Of a stretch of 64,000 nucleotides of DNA, positions 32,984 through 42,363 are shown one piece after another (the stretch's first letter is position 1; each line of letters begins with the position of its first letter). The notes beneath the pieces were generated by a model, which had not been told where the DNA came from, did not search any database, and saw only the letters and a program-made list of their open reading frames with translations. The translations under genes and the position numbers were made by a program. Source of the stretch: Denitromonas halophila (GTDB lineage Bacteria > Pseudomonadota > Gammaproteobacteria > Burkholderiales > Rhodocyclaceae); NCBI RefSeq assembly GCF_007625155.1, contig NZ_VMNK01000003.1, positions 620,001 to 684,000 of the forward strand. The letters run 5' to 3'.

Positions 32984-33901
32984 CTAGCGGGGCGCCATCA
33001 CCCGCCACACCTTGCCCACCACATTGTGGGCCGGCACAAAGCCCCAGGCGCGGCTATCGCTGCTGTTGTCGCGGTTGTCGCCCATCACATAGTAATGCCC
33101 CGCCGGCACCTCGCACTCGATGCCCTCGGCGTCGATACGGCAGTTGTCGCGCATCGGAAAATCCTGGATGACCTGAAAGTACGGCCGTTCAGCGCGGTCG
33201 TAGATGACCCGGTAGCGTGTGCCCGACAGCTGCTCTTCAAACTGGAGCATCACCGTTGCCTGCGCCGGGTCCACAAAATCCGCCACCGGCGCGCGCTTCA
33301 CCGTCAGGCCGTTGATGCTCAACTGTCCGCGCTGGTAGCGCACCGTGTCGCCCGGCAAACCCACCACCCGCTTCGCGTAGCGTATCAGCGGCTCGACCGG
33401 ATACGCGAACACGATCACATCACCATGCCGAATCTCGGCCGATACCGGCCGATGCGCCACACTGATGCCGTAGCTGCCGTAATTGCCATACCCCCACTTG
33501 CTCACAATCAACACCGCGCCCGGTGCAATCGTCGGCTGCATCGACACGCTAGGCATCGAGAACGGCTCCACCACGAAGGCCCGCACGCCAAACACCATCA
33601 CCATAACGGCCAGCGCACTGCCCAGCACGCCATACCAATGGCTGTACCACGGCCGCATGCGCCTGGCGGGCCACTTGCCGGTCAGCCGGTAGGCGTGCCC
33701 CGCGGCGAGGACCGACAGCACGAAACCCATGAGGCCGGCAACCAACCCAGCCGGTCCGAACCAGAGAAAGCCAACCGCAGCCAGCACGAGTGCCAAATAG
33801 CCTGCCGCCCAGCGCGCACTACCGGCGTAGAGCAGTCCAGCGGGTGGGGCGAGAAAGCCGAGGAGTGTGGCGAGCCATTTGTTTGGGGGGCGAGGAGTCA
33901 T
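32984..33901 (-). CDS. lepB: signal peptidase I
   Basis: A 305-residue S26-family inner-membrane protease that removes signal peptides. Three hydrophobic segments (residues 10-70) precede the usual anchor near 92-107. The catalytic Ser120 is in EPFSMPSVSMQPT and Lys177 in RYAKRVVGLPGD; box E is YYVMGDNRDNSSDSR. The ATG at 33901 was chosen over one eight codons upstream because it matches the LAPPAGLLYAG-type N-terminal domain. The extra N-terminal spans make it longer than many leader peptidases. A second lepB elsewhere is likely, as it stands outside the usual lepA-lepB-rnc operon. Confidence 0.88.
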   Translation of the reverse strand: MTPRPPNKWLATLLGFLAPPAGLLYAGSARWAAGYLALVLAAVGFLWFGPAGLVAGLMGFVLSVLAAGHAYRLTGKWPARRMRPWYSHWYGVLGSALAVMVMVFGVRAFVVEPFSMPSVSMQPTIAPGAVLIVSKWGYGNYGSYGISVAHRPVSAEIRHGDVIVFAYPVEPLIRYAKRVVGLPGDTVRYQRGQLSINGLTVKRAPVADFVDPAQATVMLQFEEQLSGTRYRVIYDRAERPYFQVIQDFPMRDNCRIDAEGIECEVPAGHYYVMGDNRDNSSDSRAWGFVPAHNVVGKVWRVMAPR

Positions 33902-34144
33902 CTCGGAACAATATCTCGGATTCACGCCAGAGACATACGGCGGTAAAGTGGTTGTCAGTGTTAATATACGATTCGGCTAGCGGCGCAACCTCCGGATTTG
34001 CATTCCGATGCCGTTGGCGCAGTTGCTACGAATACTGGCGCGGGGCAAACCTCAGTGCGTATACAAAATACTAGAGACAGGTCGATTCGCAAGTTCTGTT
34101 TTGTTGCCGATCTAATTGGCAAAGAATGATATATCAGTGATGAG

Positions 34145-35275
34145 GTGAGCGTGCAGAATATAATTAGCGTTGTCGTCATTATTCTATTGGCCGGCTGTGC
34201 CTCGTTCTCACCATCCTTGCCGGAAAATTACTCCGGTGATACCGCAACCATAGATGACAGCTTTCAACGACTCAGTCGAAGCACGGCAAAGTTTTACTAT
34301 ATACGGCAGTTGAACGATAAAAATATTCAGAATGCGCTAACGGCGACCTATGAAGCCACCGAAGGAAGAGGAGCGCAATTGATTGCAATGGGTGCATCAC
34401 GCCTTGTTCCCGCTGAGCCGTTGAGCCTGTATGTCGTCGGCCGAGTTTATCACTCAGCACCAATCGGATATCTTATTAATTCTAAATCGAATTATATTGT
34501 TGAAGGACGGGTGAGTTTTACTCCGACAGCAGGAGAGAGGTATTTGGTTTCTGGAGAGTTGGGTGAGTACTATTCAGCTGTCTGGATCGAAGATATAAAT
34601 GGAAATGTTGTGTCGACCATGGTGGAAGCAAAGGCACCAGGATACTTCAAGATAGGCGATAGCGAGCGCTCAGAAAAGCGCGTCCTGACAAGAGAGGAAT
34701 TGTTCTTCGGACTGTCCGGAGGAGAGAGTGTGGGCCTAGTAGAGGAGAAGCTGGGGGCCCCGAATTCTGTTGAGAAATATAGAGCGAGCGTGTTCTCAAA
34801 TAGTCCGTCCACGGTAACGTATAAATATGCTGGTCTAGGCAGTGTGTTGTTCTTGTCGCGGAACTCTGAGCCGGAATTCGTCGAGAGGGTAGCCCCAGCC
34901 CTGAATTATTTGCAACAAGGCTCGCCAATTGAGGCGCAGTTTGACTCCGAAGTAGAGGCGCAGCTAAATTCCGAAGGTTCAATTTTGCGGCATGTAGCTA
35001 GAAATTTCTATCGACGCGACGAAATTGATGTTGAGACCCTTGATTTGGTAGCCAAAAAAATTTGGTCTGCGAAAAGCACGGAAGATCGAAATACTATTGA
35101 CGCGATCGCATGGTTTTGCCGGGTTCTGGAAAAAAGCAGTAATTCAAGGTATAGAGATCTGCTTGAGATGGTTTCGGTTCAAGCGGAATCAAGCAAGGTT
35201 AGAAAGTATGCACGAAGTGCTTTTGAGTTATTGCCGGATGTTGACGTAGTGCAGTTCGTTCCCGATGCTGATTAA
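34145..35275 (+). CDS. AT-rich lipoprotein gene of unknown function
   Basis: A 376-residue predicted lipoprotein starting with GTG. The signal is NIISVVVIILLAGCASF with lipobox LAGC. The mature part has a beta-rich middle (VEGRVSFTPTAGERYLVSGE, YYSAVWIEDINGNVV), a short LVEEKLGAPNSVEKYRA segment recalling SmpA/BamE-type folds ('G.p...v..LG.P'), then a helical C-terminus. Base composition is far AT-richer than its neighbours, and codon use differs (many AAT, ATA, AGA). With the AT-rich gap 33902-34144 this forms a small transferred island of about 1.4 kb. No function assigned. Confidence 0.65.
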   Translation: MSVQNIISVVVIILLAGCASFSPSLPENYSGDTATIDDSFQRLSRSTAKFYYIRQLNDKNIQNALTATYEATEGRGAQLIAMGASRLVPAEPLSLYVVGRVYHSAPIGYLINSKSNYIVEGRVSFTPTAGERYLVSGELGEYYSAVWIEDINGNVVSTMVEAKAPGYFKIGDSERSEKRVLTREELFFGLSGGESVGLVEEKLGAPNSVEKYRASVFSNSPSTVTYKYAGLGSVLFLSRNSEPEFVERVAPALNYLQQGSPIEAQFDSEVEAQLNSEGSILRHVARNFYRRDEIDVETLDLVAKKIWSAKSTEDRNTIDAIAWFCRVLEKSSNSRYRDLLEMVSVQAESSKVRKYARSAFELLPDVDVVQFVPDAD

Positions 35276-35424
35276 TGCGTGAAACACCTCTTTCGGTATT
35301 GACAGGCTATTCGATTGTTTGTGTGGCGAGGGTTCAGTAGCTCGGCATTGTTCTTGCGGATTCTGCCTGACGCGCGCTAGCCGCACTTGCATGCGCGGTT
35401 CGTCTGAGCCAGTAGCCCCTCACA

Positions 35425-35712
35425 ACGGCCAGATCCACAACAGCATCGGAAAACTCACCGTCATCACCAGGATTTCCATCAGCAGCCGGAGTCGCCAAAG
35501 CGGAATCCGCCCGGGCCGAAGATGAGGGTGTTGTTCTGGTGGCCGATGGGGGAGAGGAGAGCGCAGGAGCCGCCGACGGCAACGGTCATCAAGAAGGCGT
35601 CGGGTGTGGCGCCGAGCTGCTCGGCGACGCTGATGGCGATTGGGCACATGACGGCCGCGGTGGCGGCGTTGTTCATGAAGTCGGACAGAGTCGCGAGGGT
35701 CTGGTCTTGAAT
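35425..35712 (-). pseudogene. decayed 3' end of an SLC13/RCK permease gene
   Basis: Reading the minus strand, TLSDFMNNAATAAVMCPIAI, then SVAEQLGATPDAFLM, then SPIGHQNNTLIFGPGGF repeats the C-terminus of the intact permease at 38752-40563 with few changes. A small deletion near 35480-35490 shifts the frame, after which MEILVMTVSFPMLLWIWPL completes the copy. The rest of the gene is missing. The flanks 35276-35424 and 35713-36008 contain no recognisable gene. The copy and its parent are in the same orientation on either side of the GGDEF-EAL gene. Confidence 0.85.
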
Positions 35713-36008
35713 TGCGACATTCTCAACCCCGTGGCGCCCACGGCCAAGCTCTTTGAGGCGCGACGCTTGGGTTATCACGAATGACCTCGGAGCCATCGAC
35801 CGACACGCCTTGCCCCACCGCGTCGCCCGTGTGGCCGCGGTCGAGTTTCGTTTGATCTCTTGTATTGTTCTATCCGCTGGCGGGACTTTTCTCGCGGTGC
35901 TAAGGTGTCGCGCGCTCCGATAAGGCCGAATCTGCCGAAGTCCGGGGCTTTGCGCTGCAGGCACACGATGCTGCGGCAGGTATCCGCAACGATCGCGAAC
36001 GCTCCGAG

Positions 36009-38546
36009 ATGAATGAAACAGACGCTTACGCCGAACCTGCCGAAGATGCCGTGCTCGGCGCGCTGATCTCGTCCGAGGTGACGGTGGGGCAGATCGTTCG
36101 GGGCAGCATTCTCGAGTGCGCGCCGGATCTTGCCATCCATGAAGCTGCCCGGCGGATGAGCACCGCACACGTGAGCTCGATTCTCGTGGTCGAGGATGAC
36201 GTACCCGTCGGCATCTGGACCGAGCGCGACGCCCTGGCCATCGACTTCGATCATCCCGACAGTTTCAACCGGCCGGTCCACGATGCGATGAGCGCGCCGG
36301 TGCGCACCGTCACCCGCGACCTGGGCCTGCAGGCGTTGGCAATCCGTTTTCGTGACGAACACATGCGTCACTACCTGGTGGTGGATGAGGACGGCCGGCG
36401 CTGTGGCATTGTTACCCAGACCGACGTGGTGCTGAATCAGGGCATTGAGCACTACCTCAAGCTGCGCAAGCTCGATTCGATCATCAAGGGCAGCCTGCAG
36501 CCGCTGCCTGAGTCGGCGCTGCTTGGCGAAGCCGTGCGGCAGATGCGCAGCGCCGCGCAGGACGCGGTGGTGGTGGCCTATGCCGACGGTAGCTACGGCA
36601 TCCTCACCGAGCGCGATCTGACCCGCCTGATCGCTGAGCGTGCCGGCAGCCGCTCGGTCGGCGAACTGGCCAGCCGCCCGATGATCACGGTGAGCGAGGA
36701 CGCCAGCCTTTACCATGTGCGTTGCATGCTCACCGACCGCCGGGTGCGGCACGTGGGCGTTATGCGTCGCGATGGCAGCCTGGCTGACCTGGTGAGCTTT
36801 ACCGACATTCTGTCGGGCATGGAGCTGGCTTACGTCCATGAATTGCAGCATGCGTTGCGCGAGCGCGACATGGCGCTCAATGCCTCGCAGCGCAACCTGC
36901 ACCTGGCCGAAAAGGTCATCGAAAGCTCGCTCGAAGGCATCCTGATCACCGACGAGAAGTCGCGCATCATCTCGGTGAATCCGGCCTTTACCCGGCTCAC
37001 CGGGTATCGCCCGGACGAGGTGATCGGGCGCAATCCGTCGCTGCTCAACTCGGGCCGCCAGGGCCCGGAGTTCTACCGTGAGATGTGGGTGAAGTTGTCG
37101 GCTGAAGGCCAATGGCAGGGCGAGATCTGGAACCGCCGAAAGAGCGGCGAGCTCTACCCCGAACTGCTCACCATCACCGCCATCAAGGACCGCGACGGCA
37201 CCTTGACCAACTATGCGGCGGTGTTCAGCGACATCAGCCAGATCAAGGAAAACGAGGCGCACATCCGCCACCTCGCCTACTTTGATCCGCTCACCGGCCT
37301 GCCCAACCGTCGCTTGCTCGAAGATCGGCTGCAGGTGGCGCTGGCCCACGCTCATCGCAATCGCAATCGTGCCGCGGTGCTGTTCATTGATCTGGATCGC
37401 TTCAAGCGTATCAACGACAGCCTCGGGCACGAAGTCGGCGACCAGCTACTGATGGAGGTCGCCCGCCGGCTGCGCGCCTGCCTGCGCGAGGACGACACCG
37501 TGGCGCGCATGGGCGGCGACGAGTTCATCGTGGTGCTGAGCGATCTCACCGATCCGGACGACGCCGCACACACCGCCACCCGCATCATCGAATCGCTGCG
37601 CCGCCCGGTACAGGTGGACGCACACGAACTCACCGTGACCACCAGCGTCGGCATCAGCATCTTCCCGGATGACAGCTGTGACCCGGTGGCGCTGATCAAG
37701 AACGCCGACACTGCCATGTATCGCGCCAAGGACGAAGGCCGTAACGCCTTCCAGCTGTACCAGCCGGCCATGAACGCCCGTTCGCTGGAGCACCTGGCGC
37801 TGGAAAGCGCCCTGCACCGGGCCCTGGCGCGCGAGGAACTGGTGCTGCACTACCAGCCGCTGGTCGATATCCGCGCTGGGCGCACGGCGGCGGCCGAAGC
37901 ATTGCTGCGCTGGCGCCACCCCGAACTGGGGCTGGTGCCGCCGGCAGACATCATCCCGCTGGCGGAGGAAACCGGCCTGATCGTGCCGATTGGCGAGTGG
38001 GTGCTGCGCACCGCCTGTCTGCAGCACGCCCGCTGGCGCGAGGGCGGGCACGGCGAGCTGCGCATGCTGGTGAACATCTCGGCTCGCCAGTTCCAAGACA
38101 AAGGCTTCACCGCCATGGTGGCGCGGGTCATCGCTGACACCGGCATGCCCGCCGCCCAGCTGACCCTGGAACTCACCGAGACCATGCTGATGGAGGGCAG
38201 CGAACGCATCATCGGCGTGCTGGAGGGGCTGCGTGCACTGGGTGTGCGCCTGGCGCTGGACGACTTCGGTACGGGCTATTCCTCGCTCGCTTACCTCAAG
38301 CGCTTCCCGATCGACGAGCTGAAGATCGACCGCTTGTTCATCCGAGACATCGATCGCAACGAGAACGATGCGGCCATCGCCGAGGCGATCATCAAGCTCG
38401 CCCATAGCCTCGGCCTGAGCGTGGTGGCCGAAGGCGTGGAGTCGGCCGCGCAACTGGCGATCCTCGCCCGCAATGGCTGCGAGCTCGCGCAGGGCTTCTA
38501 CTTCAGCCAGCCGGTGGAGGCCGGGCAGTTCGTGCTGCCGTCGTAA
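36009..38546 (+). CDS. CBS-CBS-PAS-GGDEF-EAL cyclic-di-GMP regulator
   Basis: An 845-residue cytosolic signalling protein. Residues about 25-280 contain four CBS motifs (HVSSILVVEDDVPVGIWTER, HYLVVDEDGRRCGIVTQTDV, and two more), a likely adenosine-nucleotide sensor. A PAS domain follows at about 300-410 (SLEGILITDEKSRIISVNPA, FTRLTGYRPDEVIGRNPS). The diguanylate cyclase has an intact MGGDEF signature near residue 504. The phosphodiesterase domain has an intact EALLRW near 630 and LDDFGTGYSSLAYLKRFPID. Both activities could therefore be live, with the balance set by ligand. It is flanked by permease copies. Confidence 0.92.
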   Translation: MNETDAYAEPAEDAVLGALISSEVTVGQIVRGSILECAPDLAIHEAARRMSTAHVSSILVVEDDVPVGIWTERDALAIDFDHPDSFNRPVHDAMSAPVRTVTRDLGLQALAIRFRDEHMRHYLVVDEDGRRCGIVTQTDVVLNQGIEHYLKLRKLDSIIKGSLQPLPESALLGEAVRQMRSAAQDAVVVAYADGSYGILTERDLTRLIAERAGSRSVGELASRPMITVSEDASLYHVRCMLTDRRVRHVGVMRRDGSLADLVSFTDILSGMELAYVHELQHALRERDMALNASQRNLHLAEKVIESSLEGILITDEKSRIISVNPAFTRLTGYRPDEVIGRNPSLLNSGRQGPEFYREMWVKLSAEGQWQGEIWNRRKSGELYPELLTITAIKDRDGTLTNYAAVFSDISQIKENEAHIRHLAYFDPLTGLPNRRLLEDRLQVALAHAHRNRNRAAVLFIDLDRFKRINDSLGHEVGDQLLMEVARRLRACLREDDTVARMGGDEFIVVLSDLTDPDDAAHTATRIIESLRRPVQVDAHELTVTTSVGISIFPDDSCDPVALIKNADTAMYRAKDEGRNAFQLYQPAMNARSLEHLALESALHRALAREELVLHYQPLVDIRAGRTAAAEALLRWRHPELGLVPPADIIPLAEETGLIVPIGEWVLRTACLQHARWREGGHGELRMLVNISARQFQDKGFTAMVARVIADTGMPAAQLTLELTETMLMEGSERIIGVLEGLRALGVRLALDDFGTGYSSLAYLKRFPIDELKIDRLFIRDIDRNENDAAIAEAIIKLAHSLGLSVVAEGVESAAQLAILARNGCELAQGFYFSQPVEAGQFVLPS

Positions 38547-38751
38547 GCCGGCTCGTCTGAAACGTACCGCCCCGGCGGGGAGTGACGACATTGAGGTGCC
38601 GATCCCGATGGCCGGGTGCCTGCGTTGGCGGTTCAGATACCCGGATACGTCAAACTCCCGACCGCAAGGCCGCAGTGGGTGGCGCGCACCTGCAGGCGTC
38701 ACCTTGGCGCCGTAGCGACGCGCCTGCTCAAATCCGGGGCATTCAGCAAAC

Positions 38752-40563
38752 CTACAAGGGCCACACCCACAGCAGCATCGGCACGCTGATGGTGACCACC
38801 AGCAACTCCATCGGCAAGCCCAGCCGCCAGTAGTCCCCAAAACTGAATCCGCCTGGGCCGAGGATGAGGGTGTTGTTCTGGTGGCCGATGGGGGTGAGGA
38901 AGGCGCAGGAGCCGCCGATGGCGACGGCCATCAGGAAGGCGTCGGGGGTGGCGCCGAGCTGCTCGGCGATGCTGATGGCAATGGGGCACATGACGGCCGC
39001 GGTGGCGGCGTTGTTCATGAAGTCGGACAGCGTCATGGTCGTGACGAGAATCAGCGCCAGTGCGACCACCGGGTGCCCCTGGGCGATGCCGCCGAGCAGG
39101 CCCTGGGCGAGGGCATCGGCGGCGCCGGTGCTGGCCATGGCGCCGGCCACCGGAATCAGGGCGCCGAGCAGCACCACGACCGGCCAGTCGACCGCGTCGA
39201 AGAGTTTGTCAGGCGTGACGATGCGCAGCACCACGAAGGCCAGCACCGCGCAGGCGAAGGCGATGGCGGCGGGCAGCAGGCCGAAAGCGGCACCGGCAAT
39301 GGCCAGTGCCATGATGGCGACGGCGATGGTGGCCCGGCCGCGGTTGGGGATAGCGATGTCGCGCGGGGCCAGCGGCACGCCGCCGAAGCTGCCGGCGAAG
39401 GCGCCGAGCGCTTCGGGGGTGCCTTGCATCAGCAGCACGTCGCCGGCGCGGATGGCGGTCGAGCGCAGGCGTTTGATGCTTTGCCGGCCCTGGCGCGAGA
39501 TGGCCAGCAGGTTGAGGCCAAAGCGGGTGCCGACGTGGATGTTGCCGATGCTGCGACCGATCAGCGAGGAGGTGGGCAGGACGACCAGCTCCTGCAGTTC
39601 GGTTTCGTCAGCGTCCTTCGACTTCTTCTCGTCTTCATCGCCCTTGCGCCGCTCGGGTGTGGCGTCGTCGTCCTTCGCAGGCCCCTGCAGGCTGAGGCCG
39701 AGGTCGGCGAGCGCAGTGGTGAGCGATTCCGGGTCGGCCTCGATGACCAGGATGTCGCCCTCGCGCAGCAGGCGCCAGGGATTGGGCGCGGAGACGCGGA
39801 AGGCGTTGCGCACCATGCCGACCACCTGCGCGTCGGCCGCCTCCAGCGCGCGCTCGATCTCGTGCAGATGCTTGCCCACGGCCTTGCCGTCACCCGTGAC
39901 CCAAGCCTCGGTCAGGTAGTTGCCGGTGTCGAATCCGGCGGCTCCTTTGGTTTCTCGGTGGGGCACGATGCGCCAGCCGAGCACGGCCAGAAAGACGATG
40001 CCGCCCAGTGCCACGGCAAGGCCGACCGGGGTGAAATCGAACATGCCGAAGCTGCCGGCACCGGTACTTTTGCGGAAACTGGAGACGATCAGGTTGGGTG
40101 GTGTACCGATGAGTGTGGTCATGCCGCCGAGCAAGGTGCCGAAGGCCAGCGGCATGAGCACTTTGCCGGGCGGCAGCTCGTGGCGGCTGGCGGTCTGCAC
40201 CGCCACCGGGATCAGCAGCGCCATGGCGCCGACGTTGTTCATGAAGGCCGACAGCACCGCGCCGACGGCGATCAGTACCGCGATGCTCAGCGTGGGGCCG
40301 GCCTCCGGGGCGAGAAGGCGCTGGGCCAGGGCGTTGACCGCGCCGGTGTTTTGCACGCCTCGACTGAGCACCAGCACGGCTGCGACGGTGATCACCGCGG
40401 GGTGGCCGAAGCCGGCAAAGGCTTCGGCCGAGGGCACCAGGCCGGCCAGCACGCAGGCCAGCAGGCCGGCCAGCGCCACCACGTCGTGCCGCCAGCGCCC
40501 CCATAAAAACAGGCCGATAGTGGCGGCGAGAATGGCGAAGAGGAGGATCTGGTCGGTCTGCAT
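38752..40563 (-). CDS. SLC13-family permease with two RCK/TrkA-C domains
   Basis: A 603-residue inner-membrane anion symporter homologue. N-terminal half: VITVAAVLVLSRGVQNTGAV, AFMNNVGAMALLIPVAVQTA, GTLLGGMTTLIGTPPNLIVS. C-terminal half: TLSDFMNNAATAAVMCPIAI and TPIGHQNNTLILGPGGFSFG. Between them two TrkA-C-like modules (residues about 205-400) are joined by an acidic/basic linker, KDDDATPERRKGDEDEKKSK. The linker is longer than in the paralogue at 16452. Substrate unknown; sulfate or dicarboxylates are candidates. Its 3' 280 bases are duplicated at 35425. Confidence 0.88.
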   Translation of the reverse strand: MQTDQILLFAILAATIGLFLWGRWRHDVVALAGLLACVLAGLVPSAEAFAGFGHPAVITVAAVLVLSRGVQNTGAVNALAQRLLAPEAGPTLSIAVLIAVGAVLSAFMNNVGAMALLIPVAVQTASRHELPPGKVLMPLAFGTLLGGMTTLIGTPPNLIVSSFRKSTGAGSFGMFDFTPVGLAVALGGIVFLAVLGWRIVPHRETKGAAGFDTGNYLTEAWVTGDGKAVGKHLHEIERALEAADAQVVGMVRNAFRVSAPNPWRLLREGDILVIEADPESLTTALADLGLSLQGPAKDDDATPERRKGDEDEKKSKDADETELQELVVLPTSSLIGRSIGNIHVGTRFGLNLLAISRQGRQSIKRLRSTAIRAGDVLLMQGTPEALGAFAGSFGGVPLAPRDIAIPNRGRATIAVAIMALAIAGAAFGLLPAAIAFACAVLAFVVLRIVTPDKLFDAVDWPVVVLLGALIPVAGAMASTGAADALAQGLLGGIAQGHPVVALALILVTTMTLSDFMNNAATAAVMCPIAISIAEQLGATPDAFLMAVAIGGSCAFLTPIGHQNNTLILGPGGFSFGDYWRLGLPMELLVVTISVPMLLWVWPL

Positions 40564-40568
40564 GGCGC

Positions 40569-41618
40569 TTACTGGCTGGGCGCGGCGGGCCGGGTGAGCT
40601 GGTCGATCATGGCTTTGACCGCCTTCACTTGCGGGCCGTTGCGGGTGGCGTAGTCGACCGACTCATAGCCCCACCAGTCCCAGCAGGCTTTGGGGTTGAA
40701 CACCCAGCGCGGCCAGTTGCCCGACCACGCCCAGCCGTAGCGCGGCGTGGTTTGCGGGTAGAGGACGACGAGGCGGTTGGCCTCGGCCCAGCGGTTGTAG
40801 CCGGCGCGGGTGGCGAAGCGATCGCCGATCTGGTCGGCGCTCTGGCGGCAGCCATGGAAGGCCACATGCAGTTTGCAGCCGCCGGCGCGGCAGCCGATGG
40901 GGATGTAGGCGTAGCCGCCATCGCTCATGCCGGCACTGCCACCGGCGCGGGTGAAGGGGCTCTGGTCGAAAGTGACGAGCTCGCCGCTGGCGGTGGCGGC
41001 TTTGGGCTGGAGCGGGCCGAGCAGGTGGGCAAGGAGCTGGCCGGCCGCGTCGACGCCCTCGCAGCGGTTGATGTAGGGCGGCTCGGAGGTGTCGCAGGCG
41101 TTGGCTTGCGGGTCGTCGAGCGAGAGCATGGCGTGGCCGGCGTCGGGTACGGTCACATAAGCGATTTGCGTGGCGGCGACCCAGCGACGATAGAAGGCGT
41201 CGAGCGCGTCCATGACCGGGCGGGCCACGGTGCGATCCTGCCCGCCGGTGAGCAGCCAGACGCGGTCGGCGGCAAGACCGGCGACCGGGTCGATGCGGCC
41301 GGCAGCGGCATCGTCGGCCACTCGCGCGGCGCTGGTGGCGGCGTCGGGCACGGGTTTGCTGTCGCTTGGCTCCATGCAATTGGACAGTGCCTGCCACATG
41401 CTGCCGGCGGCGCATTCGTACGGCCCGCCGGCGATCACGCCGACGCCGTCGACGATGGCCGAGTGGGCCACATGAAACTGCACTGCCATATAGCCGCCAG
41501 AGGAAATGCCCGACACAGTGATGTGCTCGGCTTGCACGCCGAGCGCGGGCAGCGGCGGGGCGGCATGGGCGGCCGTGGCAAACACGGCGACGAGGAGTGA
41601 CGAGGCGACGAAGCGCAT
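40569..41618 (-). CDS. secreted poly(3-hydroxybutyrate) depolymerase-like esterase
   Basis: A 349-residue alpha/beta hydrolase with an N-terminal signal peptide (MRFVASSLLVAVFATAAHAA, cleavage after Ala-His-Ala). The lipase box is VSGISSGGYMAVQFHVAHSA (GxSxG with Ser39). Later segments DRVWLLTGGQDRTVARPVMD and KLHVAFHGCRQSADQIGDRF, with Trp-rich PRYGWAWSGNWPRWVF, are typical of short-chain PHA depolymerases of this architecture. It probably acts in the periplasm or outside the cell on PHB or oligomers. ATG at 41618 was chosen for the signal peptide; the frame extends upstream only by chance. It is divergent from tpx. Confidence 0.8.
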   Translation of the reverse strand: MRFVASSLLVAVFATAAHAAPPLPALGVQAEHITVSGISSGGYMAVQFHVAHSAIVDGVGVIAGGPYECAAGSMWQALSNCMEPSDSKPVPDAATSAARVADDAAAGRIDPVAGLAADRVWLLTGGQDRTVARPVMDALDAFYRRWVAATQIAYVTVPDAGHAMLSLDDPQANACDTSEPPYINRCEGVDAAGQLLAHLLGPLQPKAATASGELVTFDQSPFTRAGGSAGMSDGGYAYIPIGCRAGGCKLHVAFHGCRQSADQIGDRFATRAGYNRWAEANRLVVLYPQTTPRYGWAWSGNWPRWVFNPKACWDWWGYESVDYATRNGPQVKAVKAMIDQLTRPAAPSQ

Positions 41619-41754
41619 GGGCGAGCCCGTAAGAAGTGACAGGGGCATGATCAATGGATCGCGGTGTCCAACGCAAGCCGGCTGTGCCAAACTGGCAGTG
41701 TGTGATTTCGCGATACAGTGAAGCACGCCCCCAATTTCAACAGGAGAAAGCGTT

Positions 41755-42255
41755 ATGACGACAGTGACTCTGCATGGCAATCCGGTAGCTGTGGCCGGCC
41801 GCCTGCCCCAAAAAGGCGATGCCGCCCCCGCTTTGACGCTGACTGGCGCCGATCTGGCCGATGTCGGCCTGGATGCCTTTGCCGGTAAGCGTAAGGTGCT
41901 GAATATTGTGCCCAGCCTGGACACCCCGACCTGCGCCACCTCGACCCGCAAGTTCAACGCCGAGGCCTCCAGCCTGGCGAACACCGTGGTGCTGGTGATC
42001 TCGGCCGACCTGCCCTTCGCGGCCAAGCGTTTCTGCGTGGCTGAGGGCCTCGAGAACGTGGTGACCCTGTCCAACTTCCGCAGCCCGGCTTTTGCCAAGG
42101 ACTGGGGCGTCGCGCTGGCCGATGGCCCGCTGACCGGTCTGACCGCCCGCGCGGTGGTGGTGCTGGACGAAGCCAACAAAGTGACCCATTCCGAGCTGGT
42201 GGGCGAGATCGGCGACGAGCCGGACTACGCGGCCGCGCTGGCTGCACTCCAGTAA
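41755..42255 (+). CDS. tpx: thiol peroxidase Tpx
   Basis: A 166-residue atypical 2-Cys peroxiredoxin that reduces hydroperoxides using thioredoxin. The peroxidatic Cys60 is in [16 protein letters not shown] and the resolving Cys94 in [14 protein letters not shown]. The N-terminus [19 protein letters not shown] and length are standard. A CAGGAGA site lies 10 bases before the ATG, and a terminator follows the gene, so it is a single-gene unit. Confidence 0.95.
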   Translation: MTTVTLHGNPVAVAGRLPQKGDAAPALTLTGADLADVGLDAFAGKRKVLNIVPSLDTPTCATSTRKFNAEASSLANTVVLVISADLPFAAKRFCVAEGLENVVTLSNFRSPAFAKDWGVALADGPLTGLTARAVVVLDEANKVTHSELVGEIGDEPDYAAALAALQ

Positions 42256-42276
42256 GCCTGCGGGCTTGCGCACACG

Positions 42277-42303
42277 ACGGCGGACTGCGGTTCGCCGTTT
42301 TTT
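42277..42303 (+). terminator. intrinsic terminator after tpx
   Basis: ACGGCG (42277-42282) pairs with CGCCGT (42293-42298) around a 10-base loop that can add two weaker pairs, and the stem runs into TTTTTT (42298-42303). It lies 22 bases after the tpx stop. Confidence 0.75.
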
Positions 42304-42363
42304 GTTGGTCTCGGAGTCTGCCGTGCGTATTGAATCTGCCGCTTTCCGGTCGGAGGTGTTGCC

